Positions 21,896-32,457 are shown, counted from the first letter of the stretch. The stretch is DNA of 64,000 nt from Rhizomys pruinosus (GCA_009823505.1 VZQC01000392.1:2036821-2100820), one strand, 5' to 3'. The notes: generated by a model from the sequence alone, not told the origin. Numbers and translations: made by a program.

Positions 21896-22688
21896 GGCAT
21901 AACAGGTTCTAGTTCAATCCATTTACCTGCAAATTTCATGATGTTGTCTTTCTTTATTGCTGCATAGAAGTCTATTGTGTAAGTGGACATTTTCATTATC
22001 CACTCATCAGTTCAGGGACACTTGGGTTGCTTCCAGCTTTTCACTATTGTGAAAAGAACAGCAATAAACATGGCTGTGCACATGTCTCTGCAATAGGATG
22101 AATCTTTTAGGTATACACCCAAGAGTGGTATGACTGGGTCAAATGGTAGGTTCATTTTTAGTATTTTAAGAGTCCTACACACTGCTTTCCATAGGGATTG
22201 CACAAGTTTGGAATCCCACCAGCAGCAAATGAGTGTTCCCCCTTCCCCACAACCTCTCCAGCTTTTGGTATCATTTGTTTTCTTGATCATAGCCAGTCTT
22301 AATGGGATAAAATGAAATATTAAAGTGGCTATAATTTACATTTTCTTAATTACTAATGATGTTGAATACTTTTTTTGAGACAGGGTCATTTGTTTTTTTG
22401 GTTCTTTGTTTTTTGAGTAATTTATATACTCTGGATGTTAAACCTCTGTCAGATGTGTCACTGGTGAAGATTTCCTCTCACTCTGTGGGTTTTCTCTTCA
22501 CTTCTTTGTTTCTTTGGCTGTGCAGAAGCTTTTTAGTTTAATATGGAGTTCCATTTGTCGATTGTTGACCTTATTTCCTCTGCAACTGCTATCTGATTTA
22601 GAAAGTCTTTTCCTGCACCTATATCCTATAGGTCACTGTCAATGTTTTCTTCTTTTTTTATTTTTTGAATTAAAAAAATTTTTTTTGC

Positions 22689-22929
22689 AGGCTGGAGAGA
22701 TGGCCTAGCGGTTAAGAGCACTGACTGCTCTTGCAGAGGACCCGGGTTTGATCCCCAGCACCCACATGGCTGCTGAGAACCATCTGTAACTCCAATTCCA
22801 GGAGAACTCCAGTTCCAGGGGAATCTGATGCCCTCTTCTGACCTCCGTGGCATTGCACGACACGGGTGCACAAACCTGCATGCAGACAGTACACTCATAC
22901 ACATAAAAAATAATAAATAAATAATACAA

Positions 22930-22969
<40 letters not shown>
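22689..22969 (+). mobile_element. B2 SINE (long subfamily) with long A tail
   Basis: Full-length plus-strand B2 with the 17-bp internal duplication and an A run of about 38 bases (22932-22969), which suggests a recent insertion. It is inserted in the L1. Confidence 0.92.
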
Positions 22970-22971
<2 letters not shown>

Positions 22972-22974
22972 AAT

Positions 22975-23117
22975 CAAATCCACATGCCAAAAGCACAAAG
23001 AAAAATCAACACCATGGGAAAAGCAAATAAGAAATCCCCATCAAACACTATCAGTCCCACAGAGGACTCCCACAATGAGATCTCTCTGGAGGCTAACCCA
23101 GGACACAGATCTCTTCA
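22975..23117 (+). mobile_element. L1 ORF1 start fragment, opposite orientation
   Basis: The plus strand reads MGKANKKSPSNTISPTEDS. This aligns by eye with the ORF1 start found on the minus strand near 21230 (MENPNDKPSPNTTSPVEET), including the preceding ccaaaagcacaaagaaaaa. It is therefore an ORF1 5' piece inverted relative to the surrounding L1. Confidence 0.6.
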
Positions 23118-23164
23118 TATATGTATTTTTATATATATTATAATATATATATATATATATATAG

Positions 23165-23216
<52 letters not shown>

Positions 23217-23240
23217 GTAGTAGATAGGTAGATAGATATT
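23118..23240. repeat. Compound (TA)n(TG)n(TAGA)n microsatellite
   Basis: TA units at about 23145-23163, TG units at 23166-23214, then TAGG/TAGA units to 23238. Confidence 0.93.
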
Positions 23241-23274
23241 TGTTCTATTGATTCTGGGGTTTTTTTTTTCTCTC

Positions 23275-23403
23275 TCTGACCCATCCTGGAGGCGGGTCCT
23301 TTACTCTCCAGCCATCCTGGAGCCTGGTCTTTTACTCTCTGATCTGTCCTGGAGGCAGGTTCCTTACTCTCTGATCCAGACAGGAGATGGGTCCTTTACT
23401 CTC
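23275..23403. repeat. 31-32 bp minisatellite, 4 copies
   Basis: Four imperfect units of catcctggaggcgggtcc followed by tttactctct, starting about 23285, 23316, 23348 and 23380. They lie inside the L1, next to the microsatellite. Confidence 0.8.
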
Positions 23404-23691
23404 TCATGTTTTATTCTAACATTTTCAGAGTTTCAGGTTTCACAGTGAGGTCTTTTGTCCATTTAGAGTTGATTTTTGTACAGGGTGAAAGGAAGGGATT
23501 TAGTTTCATTTTTCTACAAATGGTGATCCAGTTTGCCAGCACCATTTGCTGAAGATACTGCCTTTCCTCCATTGAATGTTCTTGGCCCCTTTGTCAAATA
23601 TGAGGTGGCTGAAATTGTATGTACTCAAGTTTGGGTCTTCAGTTTTGCTCCATTGATCTACCAGTTTGTTTCTGTCCCAGAAGCATGCTGG

Positions 23692-23932
23692 GTTTTTTTT
23701 TTTTTATTTTATTTATTTATTTCTTTATGTGTATGAATGTACTGTCTGCATGCAGGTCTTCGCACCCATGTCGTGCAATGCTCTGAAGTCAGAACAGGTG
23801 TCAGATTCCCCTGGAACTGGTTCTCCTAGGGATTGGACTGTAGTCAGCGTTCTCAGCTGCCATGTGGGTGCTGGGGATCAAACCCTCTGAAGAGGGCTGG
23901 TCGTTTCTTACCTCTAAGCCATCTCTCCAGTC
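23692..23932 (-). mobile_element. B2 SINE, diverged
   Basis: Reverse B2 with internal deletions. Target duplication aagcatgctg at 23681-23690 and aagcatgct at 23933-23941. It is inserted in L1 ORF2 sequence. Confidence 0.9.
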
Positions 23933-23973
23933 AAGCATGCTGTTTTTTTACTTTGCTCTGTAATATAGTTTTT

Positions 23974-24188
23974 TCATTTTATTTATTTTATGTGTATGAG
24001 TGTACTATGTGCATGTAGGTTGGTGCACCCGTGTCGTGCAATGCCACGGAGGTCAGAAGAGGGTGTCAGATTCCCCTGGAACTGGAGTTAAAGATGGTTC
24101 ACAACCACCATGTGGGTGCTGGGGAACAAACCCAGATCCTCTGCAAGAGCAGTCGGCGCTCTTAACCGCTAGGCCATCTCTCCAGCCC
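23974..24188 (-). mobile_element. B2 SINE (short subfamily)
   Basis: Complete reverse B2 with perfect 13-bp target duplication gtaatatagtttt at 23961-23973 and 24189-24201. Inserted in L1 ORF2 sequence. Confidence 0.94.
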
Positions 24189-24591
24189 CGTAATATAGTT
24201 TTAAATCTGGTATAGTAATCCCCCCCTGCATTACTCTTTGTGCTCAGGGTTGCTTTGACTATCTGGGGTCTTTTGTTTTTTCCAAATGAATTTTAGAATT
24301 TTTTTTCCGATTCTGTGAAGAAAGTCATGGGGATTTTGATTGGAATTGTATTAAATGGCTTTACCAGAAGGCTTTATCATGGTCTACAAGGTTTCTCCAG
24401 AATGGTTTCTCAAATGTTTCTAGGAAGATCTGCCAGATGTTTCCAAAATGATCTCCAGATGTCTTCAGCATCATCTACCAGGTGTCTCTCTAGAATGCTC
24501 TACAGGTGTTTATAGTCCTGTCTCCAGATGTCTCCAGCATGGTCTATGATATATCTGAATCTATGTCTAGGATTAAGAGGCCAGGAAGGCA

Positions 24592-24790
24592 GGGCTCTTG
24601 CAGAGGACCCAGGTTCAATCCCCAGCACCCACATGGTGGCTGAGAACAGTCTTTGAACTCCAGGTCCAGGGGAATCCGACACCTCTTCTGACCTCCGCGG
24701 CATTGCACAAGGGTGCACAAACCTACATGCAGACAGTACATTCATACGCATACAAGAAAATAAAATAAAAATTTTTTTAAATGTTTAAAA
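24592..24790 (+). mobile_element. B2 SINE, 5'-truncated (duplication B, copy 1)
   Basis: Starts at gggctcttgcagaggaccc, lacking about 40 bases of the B2 head. Target duplication aagaggccaggaggca flanks it, with one extra base on the left in this copy. Confidence 0.9.
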
Positions 24791-25029
24791 AAGAGGCCAG
24801 GAGGCAAATGTGATCTACAGCATGGCCCTCAGTGGTTCTCTCTCCTCCTTCTGCCTCTCTCTCTCTTAGCACCTTGCCTGGGTCTCCAAGAATCAGTTCC
24901 TTGCCAGGAAGCTTCATCTCATAGTGGACATCTAGAACAACCCAAACAGAAGCTGCAGTGTGTTTCAGGGTGGCTTTAATGTTTTAAGTATGCATGTGCA
25001 CTGTAGCCACGCTTCTGAATCCATGAATT

Positions 25030-25195
25030 TTATTTATTTATTTTTGTCTTTTCAAGACGCTCCCTCGTGCCTCCATGCTACTGGAACTACTATATAGACC
25101 AGGCTGGCATCATCTCAGAGATCCACCTGCCTCTCCCTCCCCAGTGTCACTGCCTCTCCAGTGCTGAGATTAAAGGCATGTGGGCCATGCCTGGC
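25030..25195 (-). mobile_element. Old B1 SINE (duplication B, copy 1)
   Basis: Diverged reverse B1 with an A/T-rich tail at 25030-25045. The centre is scrambled relative to copy 2 (caagacgctccctcgtgcc versus caagagccctcctcgtagc). Confidence 0.75.
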
Positions 25196-26158
25196 TCCAT
25201 GAAACAATAAGAAAAGGGCAGAAAAAAAAAACCCAAGATCAGAAAGGCAAAAGTGAGTGGATTGCTCTATAAAACTGACTTCTATTGCAAAGTTCTGAGT
25301 AGAGGAGGGGCCATGCAGAGACCAAGCTCCCTCTGTCCCCAGGGTGCCCTGAGGATATGGCTGTGCTTCTGACCCTCAAGAGGAGACCTGTAGGTGCAGG
25401 AAGGAGCTACAGGGTGAGACAACAAGGACTGTGCAGTCCAGGGCTGAGGAAGCTGAGCCTGGAGGGGCGGCTGGCCCAGGTGCCCTGCCCAGCTTACGGC
25501 TGCATTGTTGTGTAGTTCATTGTGCCCTAGGCTGCCCCCAATCTCCTCTGCTCCTCATCCCTTCCTCCTCTCCCCTCACCATTGTTCCCTCCTTCCTCCA
25601 GCTCTGCCAGGCCTCCCCATCTGCTTCCCCTTTTCCTGTTTTCCATCCAGCCCCCACCCCTGCCTCCCTCTAGGGGTTTCTGTGGATGAAGGAAAAGGAA
25701 AAGACAAACTCAAGGCTTAGCTCAAGAGGAGGGCATGCAGGGTCACATGGCCTTGTCTAAAGCCTGAAGGACACCCAGCCAATCATGTGTTCCAGTTGTC
25801 ATGGCCTGGTCATTCACTCGGGCCTGACTGTCTAATGACATAGCTATACAAGAGCCTTCTAGAGTTTGAAGTTGATTTTTTTCCTGCTCTGCCTCAGAGC
25901 TGAATACTAGTACTGTATCCAGCAGCAAGCCCTATGTATACAGAAGACAGGACAAGGGAACCCATCCCTTGAAGGCGGCACTGCACATTCAGCTTCCTTG
26001 CTGTCTAGTATTAGAGCATGGTTCCCTGTCCTGGCAGAAGGGGGCTCAGCCTCTGGAGCTGCAGTATGAATGTGGCGAGTTCCCTGGTATGGGTCTTGTG
26101 AGTTGCTCCTACAGAGGCCTCTGCTAGGCTCATCCTTTAGAGAAGTTTCTGGTAATAA

Positions 26159-26281
26159 GAGTGGCTCTCCCTCCAGAGTGGCCATCCCTCCAGGGTAGCC
26201 ATCCCTCCAGGGTGGCCATCCATCCCTCCAGGGTGGCCATCCCTCCAGAGTGGCCATCTCTCCAGAGTGGCCATCCATACC
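26159..26281. repeat. 17-bp minisatellite (copy 1)
   Basis: About seven units of gtggccatccctccaga, cut short near the N. The second copy is longer. Confidence 0.9.
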
Positions 26282-26595
26282 ATCCAANAAATTTAAAAAA
26301 AATAAAAAAAATTAAAAAAAAAAAATATTAAAGATGCTCTGTCCTAGAGTATTAATATTTAATCCAATATTTAATTATTTATGTAAAAATAAACAGATCC
26401 ATCTCATTGGTATATAAATTTGCTTTCATTTAATACATTATAAAATTACGTCTATACCAAATAATTATCTTTAAATATTTTAGTGATTTATTATCAATAA
26501 ATGTTTGATTCCTATGTTTTATATACCTATATACCCAGGTTTTGAAATTTGTCTCAGGTGAAAAGGGGTTGTTGGGGGGGGAGTTGAAAAGACCC
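26281..26595. other. AT-rich sequence after an assembly N
   Basis: N at 26288, then A-rich and AT-rich DNA with no gene. The A-rich start may be low-quality sequence. Confidence 0.6.
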
Positions 26596-27045
26596 TGGTC
26601 TACCAGATAGCTCTAGCCTGGTCTACCAGATGTCTCCAGAGTACTCAGCCAGATGGTTCCATTGTGGTTTACCAGATGTCTCCAGAGTATTCTAACAGAT
26701 GTTTCCAGAGTGGTCTATAGAATATCACTAGAGTAGTCTATTATATGTCTGTAGTGGTAAATCATATGTCTCTAATATGGTCTACTAGATGGCTCTAGAA
26801 TTGTCTACCAGATGTCTTCAGAGTGGTCTACAGTGTGGCTTTACCAGAAGGCTTTATCATGGTCTACAAGGTTTCTCCAGAATGGTTTCTCAAATGTTTC
26901 TAGGAAGATCTGCCAGATGTTTCCAAAATGATCTCCAGATGTCTTCAGCATCATCTACCAGGTGTCTCTCTAGAATGCTCTACAGGTGTTTATAGTCCTG
27001 TCTCCAGATGTCTCCAGCATGGTCTATGATATATCTGAATCTATG
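26596..27045. repeat. 23-24 bp degenerate minisatellite (GATGTCTCCAG type)
   Basis: About 18 imperfect units, for example ggtctaccagatgtctccag. The right-hand part (from 26837) is shared with duplication B copy 1. The left-hand part is unique to this location. Confidence 0.8.
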
Positions 27046-27070
27046 TCTAGGATTAAGAGGCCAGGAGGCA

Positions 27071-27268
27071 GGGCTCTTGCAGAGGACCCAGGTTCAATCC
27101 CCAGCACCCACATGGTGGCTGAGAACAGTCTTTGACTCCAGGTCCAGGGGAATCCGACACCCTCTTCTGACCTCCGCGGCATTGCACAAGGGTGCACAAA
27201 CCTACATGCAGACAGTACATTCATACGCATACAAGAATAAATAAAAAAATTTTTTTAAATGTTTAAAA
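27071..27268 (+). mobile_element. B2 SINE, 5'-truncated (duplication B, copy 2)
   Basis: Perfect 16-bp target duplication aagaggccaggaggca at 27055-27070 and 27269-27284. The head is missing, so the insertion was 5'-truncated. Confidence 0.93.
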
Positions 27269-27506
27269 AAGAGGCCAGGAGGCAAATGTGATCTACAGCA
27301 TGGCCCTCAGTGGTTCCTCTCCTCCCTCCTCTGCCTCATCTCTCTAGCACCTTGCCTGGGTCTCCAAGAATCAGTTCCTTGCCAGGAAGCTTCATCTCAT
27401 AGTGGACATCTAGAACAACCCAAACAGAAGCTGCAGTGTGTTTCAGGGTGGCTTTAATGTTTTAAGTATGCATGTGCACTGTAGCCACGCTTCTGAATCC
27501 ATGAAT

Positions 27507-27680
27507 TTATTTATTTATTTTTGTCTTTTCAAGAGCCCTCCTCGTAGCTCCAGCTATACTGGAACTCTCTATATAGACCAGGCTGGCCTCAATCTCAGAG
27601 ATCCACCTGCCTCTCCCTCCCCAGTGTCACTGCCTCTCCAGTGCTGAGATTAAAGGCATGTGGGCCATGCCTGGCTCCAT
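27507..27680 (-). mobile_element. Old B1 SINE (duplication B, copy 2)
   Basis: Reverse B1 (gaccaggctggcctcaatc) with (ATTT)n at its tail side. Less damaged than the copy at 25030. Confidence 0.8.
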
Positions 27681-28659
27681 GATGTATCTTACAATAAGAA
27701 AAGGCAGAAAAAAAAAACCCCTTAAGATCAGAAAGGCAAAAGTGAGTGGATTGCTCTATAAAACTGACTTCTATTGCAAAGTTCTGAGTAGAGGAGGGGC
27801 CATGCAGAGACCAAGCTCCCTCTGTCCCCAGGGTGCCCTGAGGATATGGCTGTGCTTCTGACCCTCAACTCAAGAGGAGACCTGTAGGTGCAGGAAGGAG
27901 CTACAGGGCGAGACAACAAGGACTGTGCAGTCCAGGGCTGAGGAAGCTGAGCCTGGAGGGGCGGCTGGCCCAGGTGCCCTGCCCAGCTTACGGCTGCATT
28001 GTTGTGTAGTTCATTGTGCCCTAGGCTGCCCCCAATCTCCTCTGCTCCTCATCCCCTTCCTCCTCTCCCCTCACCATTGTTCCCTCCTTCCTCCAGCTCT
28101 GCCAGGCCTCCCCATCTGCTTCCCCTTTTCCTGTTTTCCATCCAGCCCCCACCCCTGCCTCCCTCTAGGGGTTTCTGTGGATGAAGGAAAAGGAAAAGAC
28201 AAACTCAAGGCTTAGCTCAAGAGGAGGGCATGCAGGGTCACATGGCCTTGTCTAAAGCCTGAAGGACACCCAGCCAATCATGTGTTCCAGTTGTCATGGC
28301 CTGGTCATTCACTCGGGCCTGACTGTCTAATGACATAGCTATACAAGAGCCTTCTAGAGTTTGAAGTTGATTTTTTTCCTGCTCTGCCTCAGAGCTGAAT
28401 ACTAGTACTGTATCCAGCAGCAAGCCCTATGTATACAGAAGACAGGACAAGGGAACCCATCCCTTGAAGGCGGCACTGCACATTCAGCTTCCTTGCTGTC
28501 TAGTATTAGAGCATGGTTCCCTGTCCTGGCAGAAGGGGGCTCAGCCTCTGGAGCTGCAGTATGAATGTGGCGAGTTCCCTGGTATGGGTCTTGTGAGTTG
28601 CTCCTACAGAGGCCTCTGCTAGGCTCATCCTTTAGAGAAGTTTCTGGTAATAAGAGTGG

Positions 28660-28838
28660 CTCTCCCTCCAGAGTGGCCATCCCTCCAGGGTAGCCATCCC
28701 TCCAGGGTGGCCATCCATCCCTCCAGGGTGGCCATCCCTCCAGAGTGGCCATCTCTCCAGAGTGGCCATCCATACCTCCAAAGTGGCCATCCATCCCTCC
28801 AGGGTGGCCATCCCTCCAGGGTGGCCATCTCTAGGCAC
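28660..28838. repeat. 17-bp minisatellite (copy 2)
   Basis: About ten units of gtggccatccctccaga with variants. All three minus-strand frames stay open over it and give repetitive peptides; this is not evidence of coding. Confidence 0.9.
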
Positions 28839-28984
28839 TTTGGGTCCAGTCAGAGGAATCTATACACAGCAAGTTTCTAACCAAAGAACAGGGGAATGAC
28901 AAGTTACAATGAGATGGAATGACCCTGTAATTTATCATCTAAACTGGGACAGGCTTGGGAATAAAAGGAAAAGTTACACTAGGT

Positions 28985-29078
28985 GTGGCCAGGGAGGTAG
29001 CTCAGTCTGTAAAGTGTCTTACCTAGCAAGCAAAAGGACCTAAGTTTGATCCCATGATTAAAAAAAAAAACAAAAAAC
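28985..29078 (+). mobile_element. ID/B3-like tRNA-derived SINE
   Basis: tRNA-like head (gggaggtagctcagtctg), B-box-like cctaagtttgatccc, then an A tail. Short copy. Confidence 0.65.
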
Positions 29079-29080
29079 AG

Positions 29081-29396
29081 GGGCTGGATAGATGGCCTAG
29101 CGGTTAAGAGCGACGACCGCTCTTGCAGAGGACCCGGGTTCGATCCCCAGCACCCACATGGCGGCCGAGAACCGTCCAAAACTCCAATTCCAGGAAACTC
29201 CAGTTCCAGGGGAATCCGAGACCCTCTTCTGACCTCCGCGGCATTGCACGACACGGGTGCACAAACCTACATGCAGACAGTACATTCAAACACATACAGA
29301 AATAAATAAAAATAAAAAAATTAAAAAAATAAATTAAAAATAAATAAATTAATTAATTTAAAAAAAAAGAATAAAAAAAGAATAAAAAAAAAAAAA
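29081..29396 (+). mobile_element. B2 SINE (long subfamily) with expanded A/T tail
   Basis: Complete plus-strand B2 with the 17-bp duplication (one base shorter here). The A/T-rich tail is about 95 bases. Confidence 0.92.
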
Positions 29397-29397
29397 G

Positions 29398-29562
29398 CAG
29401 CCGGGTGTGGTGAGGCACGCCTTTAATCCTAGCACTTGGGAGGCAGAGGCAGGCGTATCTTTGTGAGTTCAAGGCCAGCCTGGTCTACAGAGTGAGTTCC
29501 AAGACAGCTGAGGCTACAGGGAGACCCTGTCTCAAAAAGACCAAAAAATAAAAAACCAAAAA
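29398..29562 (+). mobile_element. B1 SINE
   Basis: Full-length plus-strand B1 with an A-rich tail, inserted into or next to the tail of the preceding B2. Confidence 0.92.
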
Positions 29563-29700
29563 CTGCCTTAGGGTAGTGATGTGTGTTTGTAACCCTAATG
29601 CTTGGAAGGAAGACAGCTGATCCCGGGGCTCACTGGCTAGCCAGCCCAGCATTCTGGGCATGTTTCAGGCCTATGAGAGACTTTGTCTCAAAAAAACAAG
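29563..29700 (+). mobile_element. Old B1-related SINE (B4/RSINE-like)
   Basis: Diverged element (tgtgtttgtaaccctaatgc ... gactttgtctcaaaaaaac) of the same broad type as 8800-9062. Confidence 0.55.
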
Positions 29701-29933
29701 GGTTTGGAGAGAAGGTGCAGTGGGTCAGAGCACTGGCTGCTCTTGTGGAAGACCGGCACCCGTAAGGCAGCTAACAACCATCCATAACTCTAGTTCCAGG
29801 GGACCTAATGCTCTCTTCTGTCCTTCACAGGCACTGCGAGACATGGGTGTACTTACACTTATGTAGGTAATATACTCATATACACAAAAATACAACTAAA
29901 TCAACTTTTAAATTTTAATTTAAAAAAAAAAGC
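29701..29933 (+). mobile_element. Old B2 SINE
   Basis: Plus-strand B2 with a diverged head and B box (gtggaagaccggcacccg), ending in an A run. Confidence 0.75.
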
Positions 29934-29948
29934 GTCCACACCTGCAGA

Positions 29949-29974
29949 CACACACACACACACACACACACATA
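29949..29974. repeat. Short (CA)n tract
   Basis: About 12 CA units with a degenerate continuation. Confidence 0.9.
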
Positions 29975-30236
29975 CACAAATGTATTCACACATCAAGACA
30001 CACCCACCACATGCCAATACTGAAGTTGAGAGTGTCTAGCAGTTACCACAAATGGGATAGACACCCACCCACCAAAGTGTAGCCCGCATGAGCCGTCATG
30101 TGGCTTCATGTGCCTGAGTGTGTGTGATGAGGGACCTGCCAGGGGTCACGAGTGAGCTAGATAGTCAGAAGCCCAGCCTGCACACTGATGCAGTTTGGGT
30201 CTATAGTGTCTTATGGCTATGGTCAGGAAGTCTGAG

Positions 30237-30382
30237 TTTTTGGGCTTGGTGGTGCACACCTTTAATCCTAGCACTTGAGTGACAGAGACAGGGGGATCTC
30301 TGAGATGGAAGCCAGCATTGTTCCCACAGAGTTCAGGCCAGCCAGGGCTATATACCAAAACTCTGTTTTAAACAAAGAAAAA
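30237..30382 (+). mobile_element. B1 SINE, old
   Basis: Diverged plus-strand B1 (gggcttggtggtgcacacc) with an insertion near the middle and an A-rich end. Confidence 0.75.
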
Positions 30383-30384
30383 GA

Positions 30385-30618
30385 GGGGCTGGAGAGATGG
30401 CTCAGCTATCTACTAGCTGTTTTGCAGAAGACCCATATTCAAATCCCAGCACCCACATGGCAGCTAACAACTGTCAGTAACTCCAGTTCCAGGGAATCCA
30501 AAGCCCTCTTCTAACCTTGTTGGGCATTGCACAACACAGGTATACTTATATACATGCAAGCAATACATGTACACATACAAAACAAAAATAACAAATAAAA
30601 TATTAAAAAGAAAAATAA
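30385..30618 (+). mobile_element. B2 SINE, diverged, short subfamily
   Basis: Plus-strand B2 (ggggctggagagatggctc) with a worn B box and an A-rich tail. No internal duplication. Confidence 0.85.
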
Positions 30619-30798
30619 GAATCTGAGTTTGATCCTGGTGGAACTTCTGAGGGCTTTAAGTACGGAGGAGACCTGGTGACAGGCATGCAGAGAAAGTGTT
30701 CTGATGTCAGCGAGACTGAACTACAGGGTGTCCTGCTGGAGGGGTGGTACACACCAGAGTTCATTATTAATGCCTTCCCATTGCTTTCCAAGGGTTTT

Positions 30799-31026
30799 TA
30801 AAATAACATTTTATTTATTATTTTTTATGTGTATGAGTATACTGTCTGCATGTAGGTTGGTGCACCTGTGTCATGTAATGCCTCGGAGGTCAGAAGAGGG
30901 CTTTGGATTCCCCTGGAACTGGAGTTAAAGATGGTTCTTAGCTGCCATGGAGGTGCCGGGAATTGAACCTGGGTCCTCTGCAAGAGCAGTCAGTGCTCTT
31001 AACTGCTGAGCCATCTCTCCAGCCCC
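30799..31026 (-). mobile_element. B2 SINE (short subfamily)
   Basis: Complete reverse B2. Target duplication tccaagggttt at 30787-30797 and 31027-31037. Confidence 0.93.
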
Positions 31027-31397
31027 TCCAAGGGTTTGTTTTTATTGCTTATTTATTCACTTACTTTTCCTGTGCTTGACACACTAGGTAAGTGCTCCAC
31101 ACTAAGCGACAGCCGGGCTCTGTTCCAGAATGGAATGCTTGCAGGAGCTGACCTCTCTGCCCTCCCAGGGCTTGTAGGTGGACTTGGGTAGCTGCATCCG
31201 AAGTGTGTCCAGGGCCTGGGTTCTGTCTGAGCCAAAGGCACAGCTGAGTGTAGATAGAACCCCTACCTACACAGGGCTTTGAGAGTGAGTCACCTGGGCC
31301 TCTCACACTTTAGACTACCTCTCCATGTCTCTCCTTAAGCCTACCCAGGAGGCCAGCACCCTGAGCCATGTGGCAGATTCTCAAAAGATACAACTTG

Positions 31398-31901
31398 TGG
31401 GGCTGGAGAGATGGCTTAGAGGTTAAGAGTGCCAAGTGCTCTTGCAGATGACCCAGGTTTGATTCCCAGCACCCACATGGCAGCTAAGAACTGTCTTTTG
31501 GGGCTGGAGAGATAGCCTAGCGGTTAAGAGCGCCGACTGCTCTTGAAGAGGACCAGGGTTCGATCCCCAGCACCCACATGGCGGCTGAAAACCGTCCTTA
31601 ACTCCAGTTCCAGGGGAATCCGACACCCTCTTCTGACCTCCGCGGCATTGCACGACATGGGTGCACCAACCTACATGTAGACGATACATTCATACACATA
31701 TGAAAATAAATAAAAAAATATTTAAAAAAAAGAACTGTCTTTAAGCCGGGCGTGGTGGTGCGCACATTTAATCCCACCACTCAGGAGGCAGAGGCAGGTG
31801 AGTTCAAGGCCAACCTGGTCTACAGAGTGAGTTCTAGGCTAGCTGGGGCTATAGGAAGACCCTGTCTCAAAAAATAAAAAAAAGTCAAAAAGAAAAAAAA
31901 A
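31398..31901 (+). mobile_element. Chimeric SINE: B2 head fused to B1 (copy 2), with nested B2
   Basis: B2 head at 31398-31499, interrupted by a younger B2 (31500-31732), then aactgtctttaa and a complete B1 from gccgggcgtgg (31745) to an A-rich tail. After mentally removing the nested B2, the B2-B1 junction is the same as at 6976. One target duplication, gatacaacttgtg (31387-31399) and gatacaatttgtg (31903-31915), encloses the whole chimera. Its bases overlap the first gg of the element by ambiguity. Confidence 0.85.
31500..31732 (+). mobile_element. B2 SINE (short subfamily) nested in the chimera
   Basis: Full-length plus-strand B2. Its own target duplication is aactgtctttt (31489-31499) and aactgtcttta (31733-31743), generated inside the B2 head of the chimera. 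Confidence 0.92.
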
Positions 31902-32061
31902 GGATACAATTTGTGAGGTGGGAGGCTTGCCTCTGGCCACCAGCACCAGAGAGATAGTCTTTGAAGGATGACTAGTAAGGGCCAATTCTGAAGGTCGAAA
32001 TCACCTGGAGGTGCTACATACATTAAGACAGACCTAGCACAAGGGCAGGACAGACCTAGCA

Positions 32062-32457
32062 CAAGTTTTTTGGGCATGCCAAAGAGGAGCTTTCAAACAT
32101 GACATCTTTCAGCCTAATAAAGAAAAAAAATCATAAGATGAAGATGCTAAAACCTATGATATATGTGGCATGTATATGTGCATATTTTGGAGTGATGCAA
32201 ATTAGAAGGAATAACAACAGCAACAAAGACTGGGTCAAAGAACCTACTGAAATGGTGAACTTCTGCTTGAAACAGTAAACTTCTGCATCGAAAATTTTAA
32301 AAGAGACTGAGAGAAAGATGAAAAACATGTTTGGCAGAATGCGTGAGCTCTGGTGGGACAGGGAACAAAGAAGGAGGCACAGGTCTAGATTTGATTGGAA
32401 ATTTTGTATGAAATGCACAAAGCTTCAATAAAAATTGGCTTTGAAAAAAAAAAAAAA
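32062..32457 (+). mobile_element. Probable L1 3' end with poly-A
   Basis: The last 165 bases (gactgagagaaagatg, then catgtttggcagaatgcg ... caataaaaattgg and 15 A) match the tails at 63617 and, reversed, 18399. The first part of the interval is assigned only by continuity. A gacagacct repeat before and after could be the target duplication. Confidence 0.5.

Larger units (their letters stand above)
20649..24356 (-). mobile_element. Rearranged L1 (LINE-1), ORF2 3' part, with nested inserts
   Basis: On the minus strand, fragments of the ORF2 C-terminal half run from 24356 down. They continue at 23933-23973, 23420-23691 and 22657-21895. Between 22012 and 22290 a translated block matches the conserved cysteine-rich end of L1 ORF2 (DPVIPLLGVY, then ...WKQPKCP). 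The post-ORF2 part reappears at 20774-20830. The element is broken by B2 copies, a minisatellite block and two ORF1-region fragments. It lacks the 5' half, including the reverse transcriptase core, and is inactive. Confidence 0.8.
24357..26280. repeat. Large duplication B, copy 1 (about 1.92 kb)
   Basis: It begins abruptly after L1 sequence at ggctttaccagaaggcttta and ends in a minisatellite at ccatccatac, eight bases before the N at 26288. It matches 26837-28775. Copy 1 shows clustered small indels against copy 2, especially at 24580-24880 and 25060-25240, while copy 2 looks clean. The content is minisatellite, a 5'-truncated B2, a B1, unique DNA and a second minisatellite. Confidence 0.92.
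26837..28775. repeat. Large duplication B, copy 2
   Basis: Cleaner copy of 24357-26280 in the same orientation. It is continuous with more minisatellite on both sides, so it is more likely to be the true locus. Confidence 0.92.
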
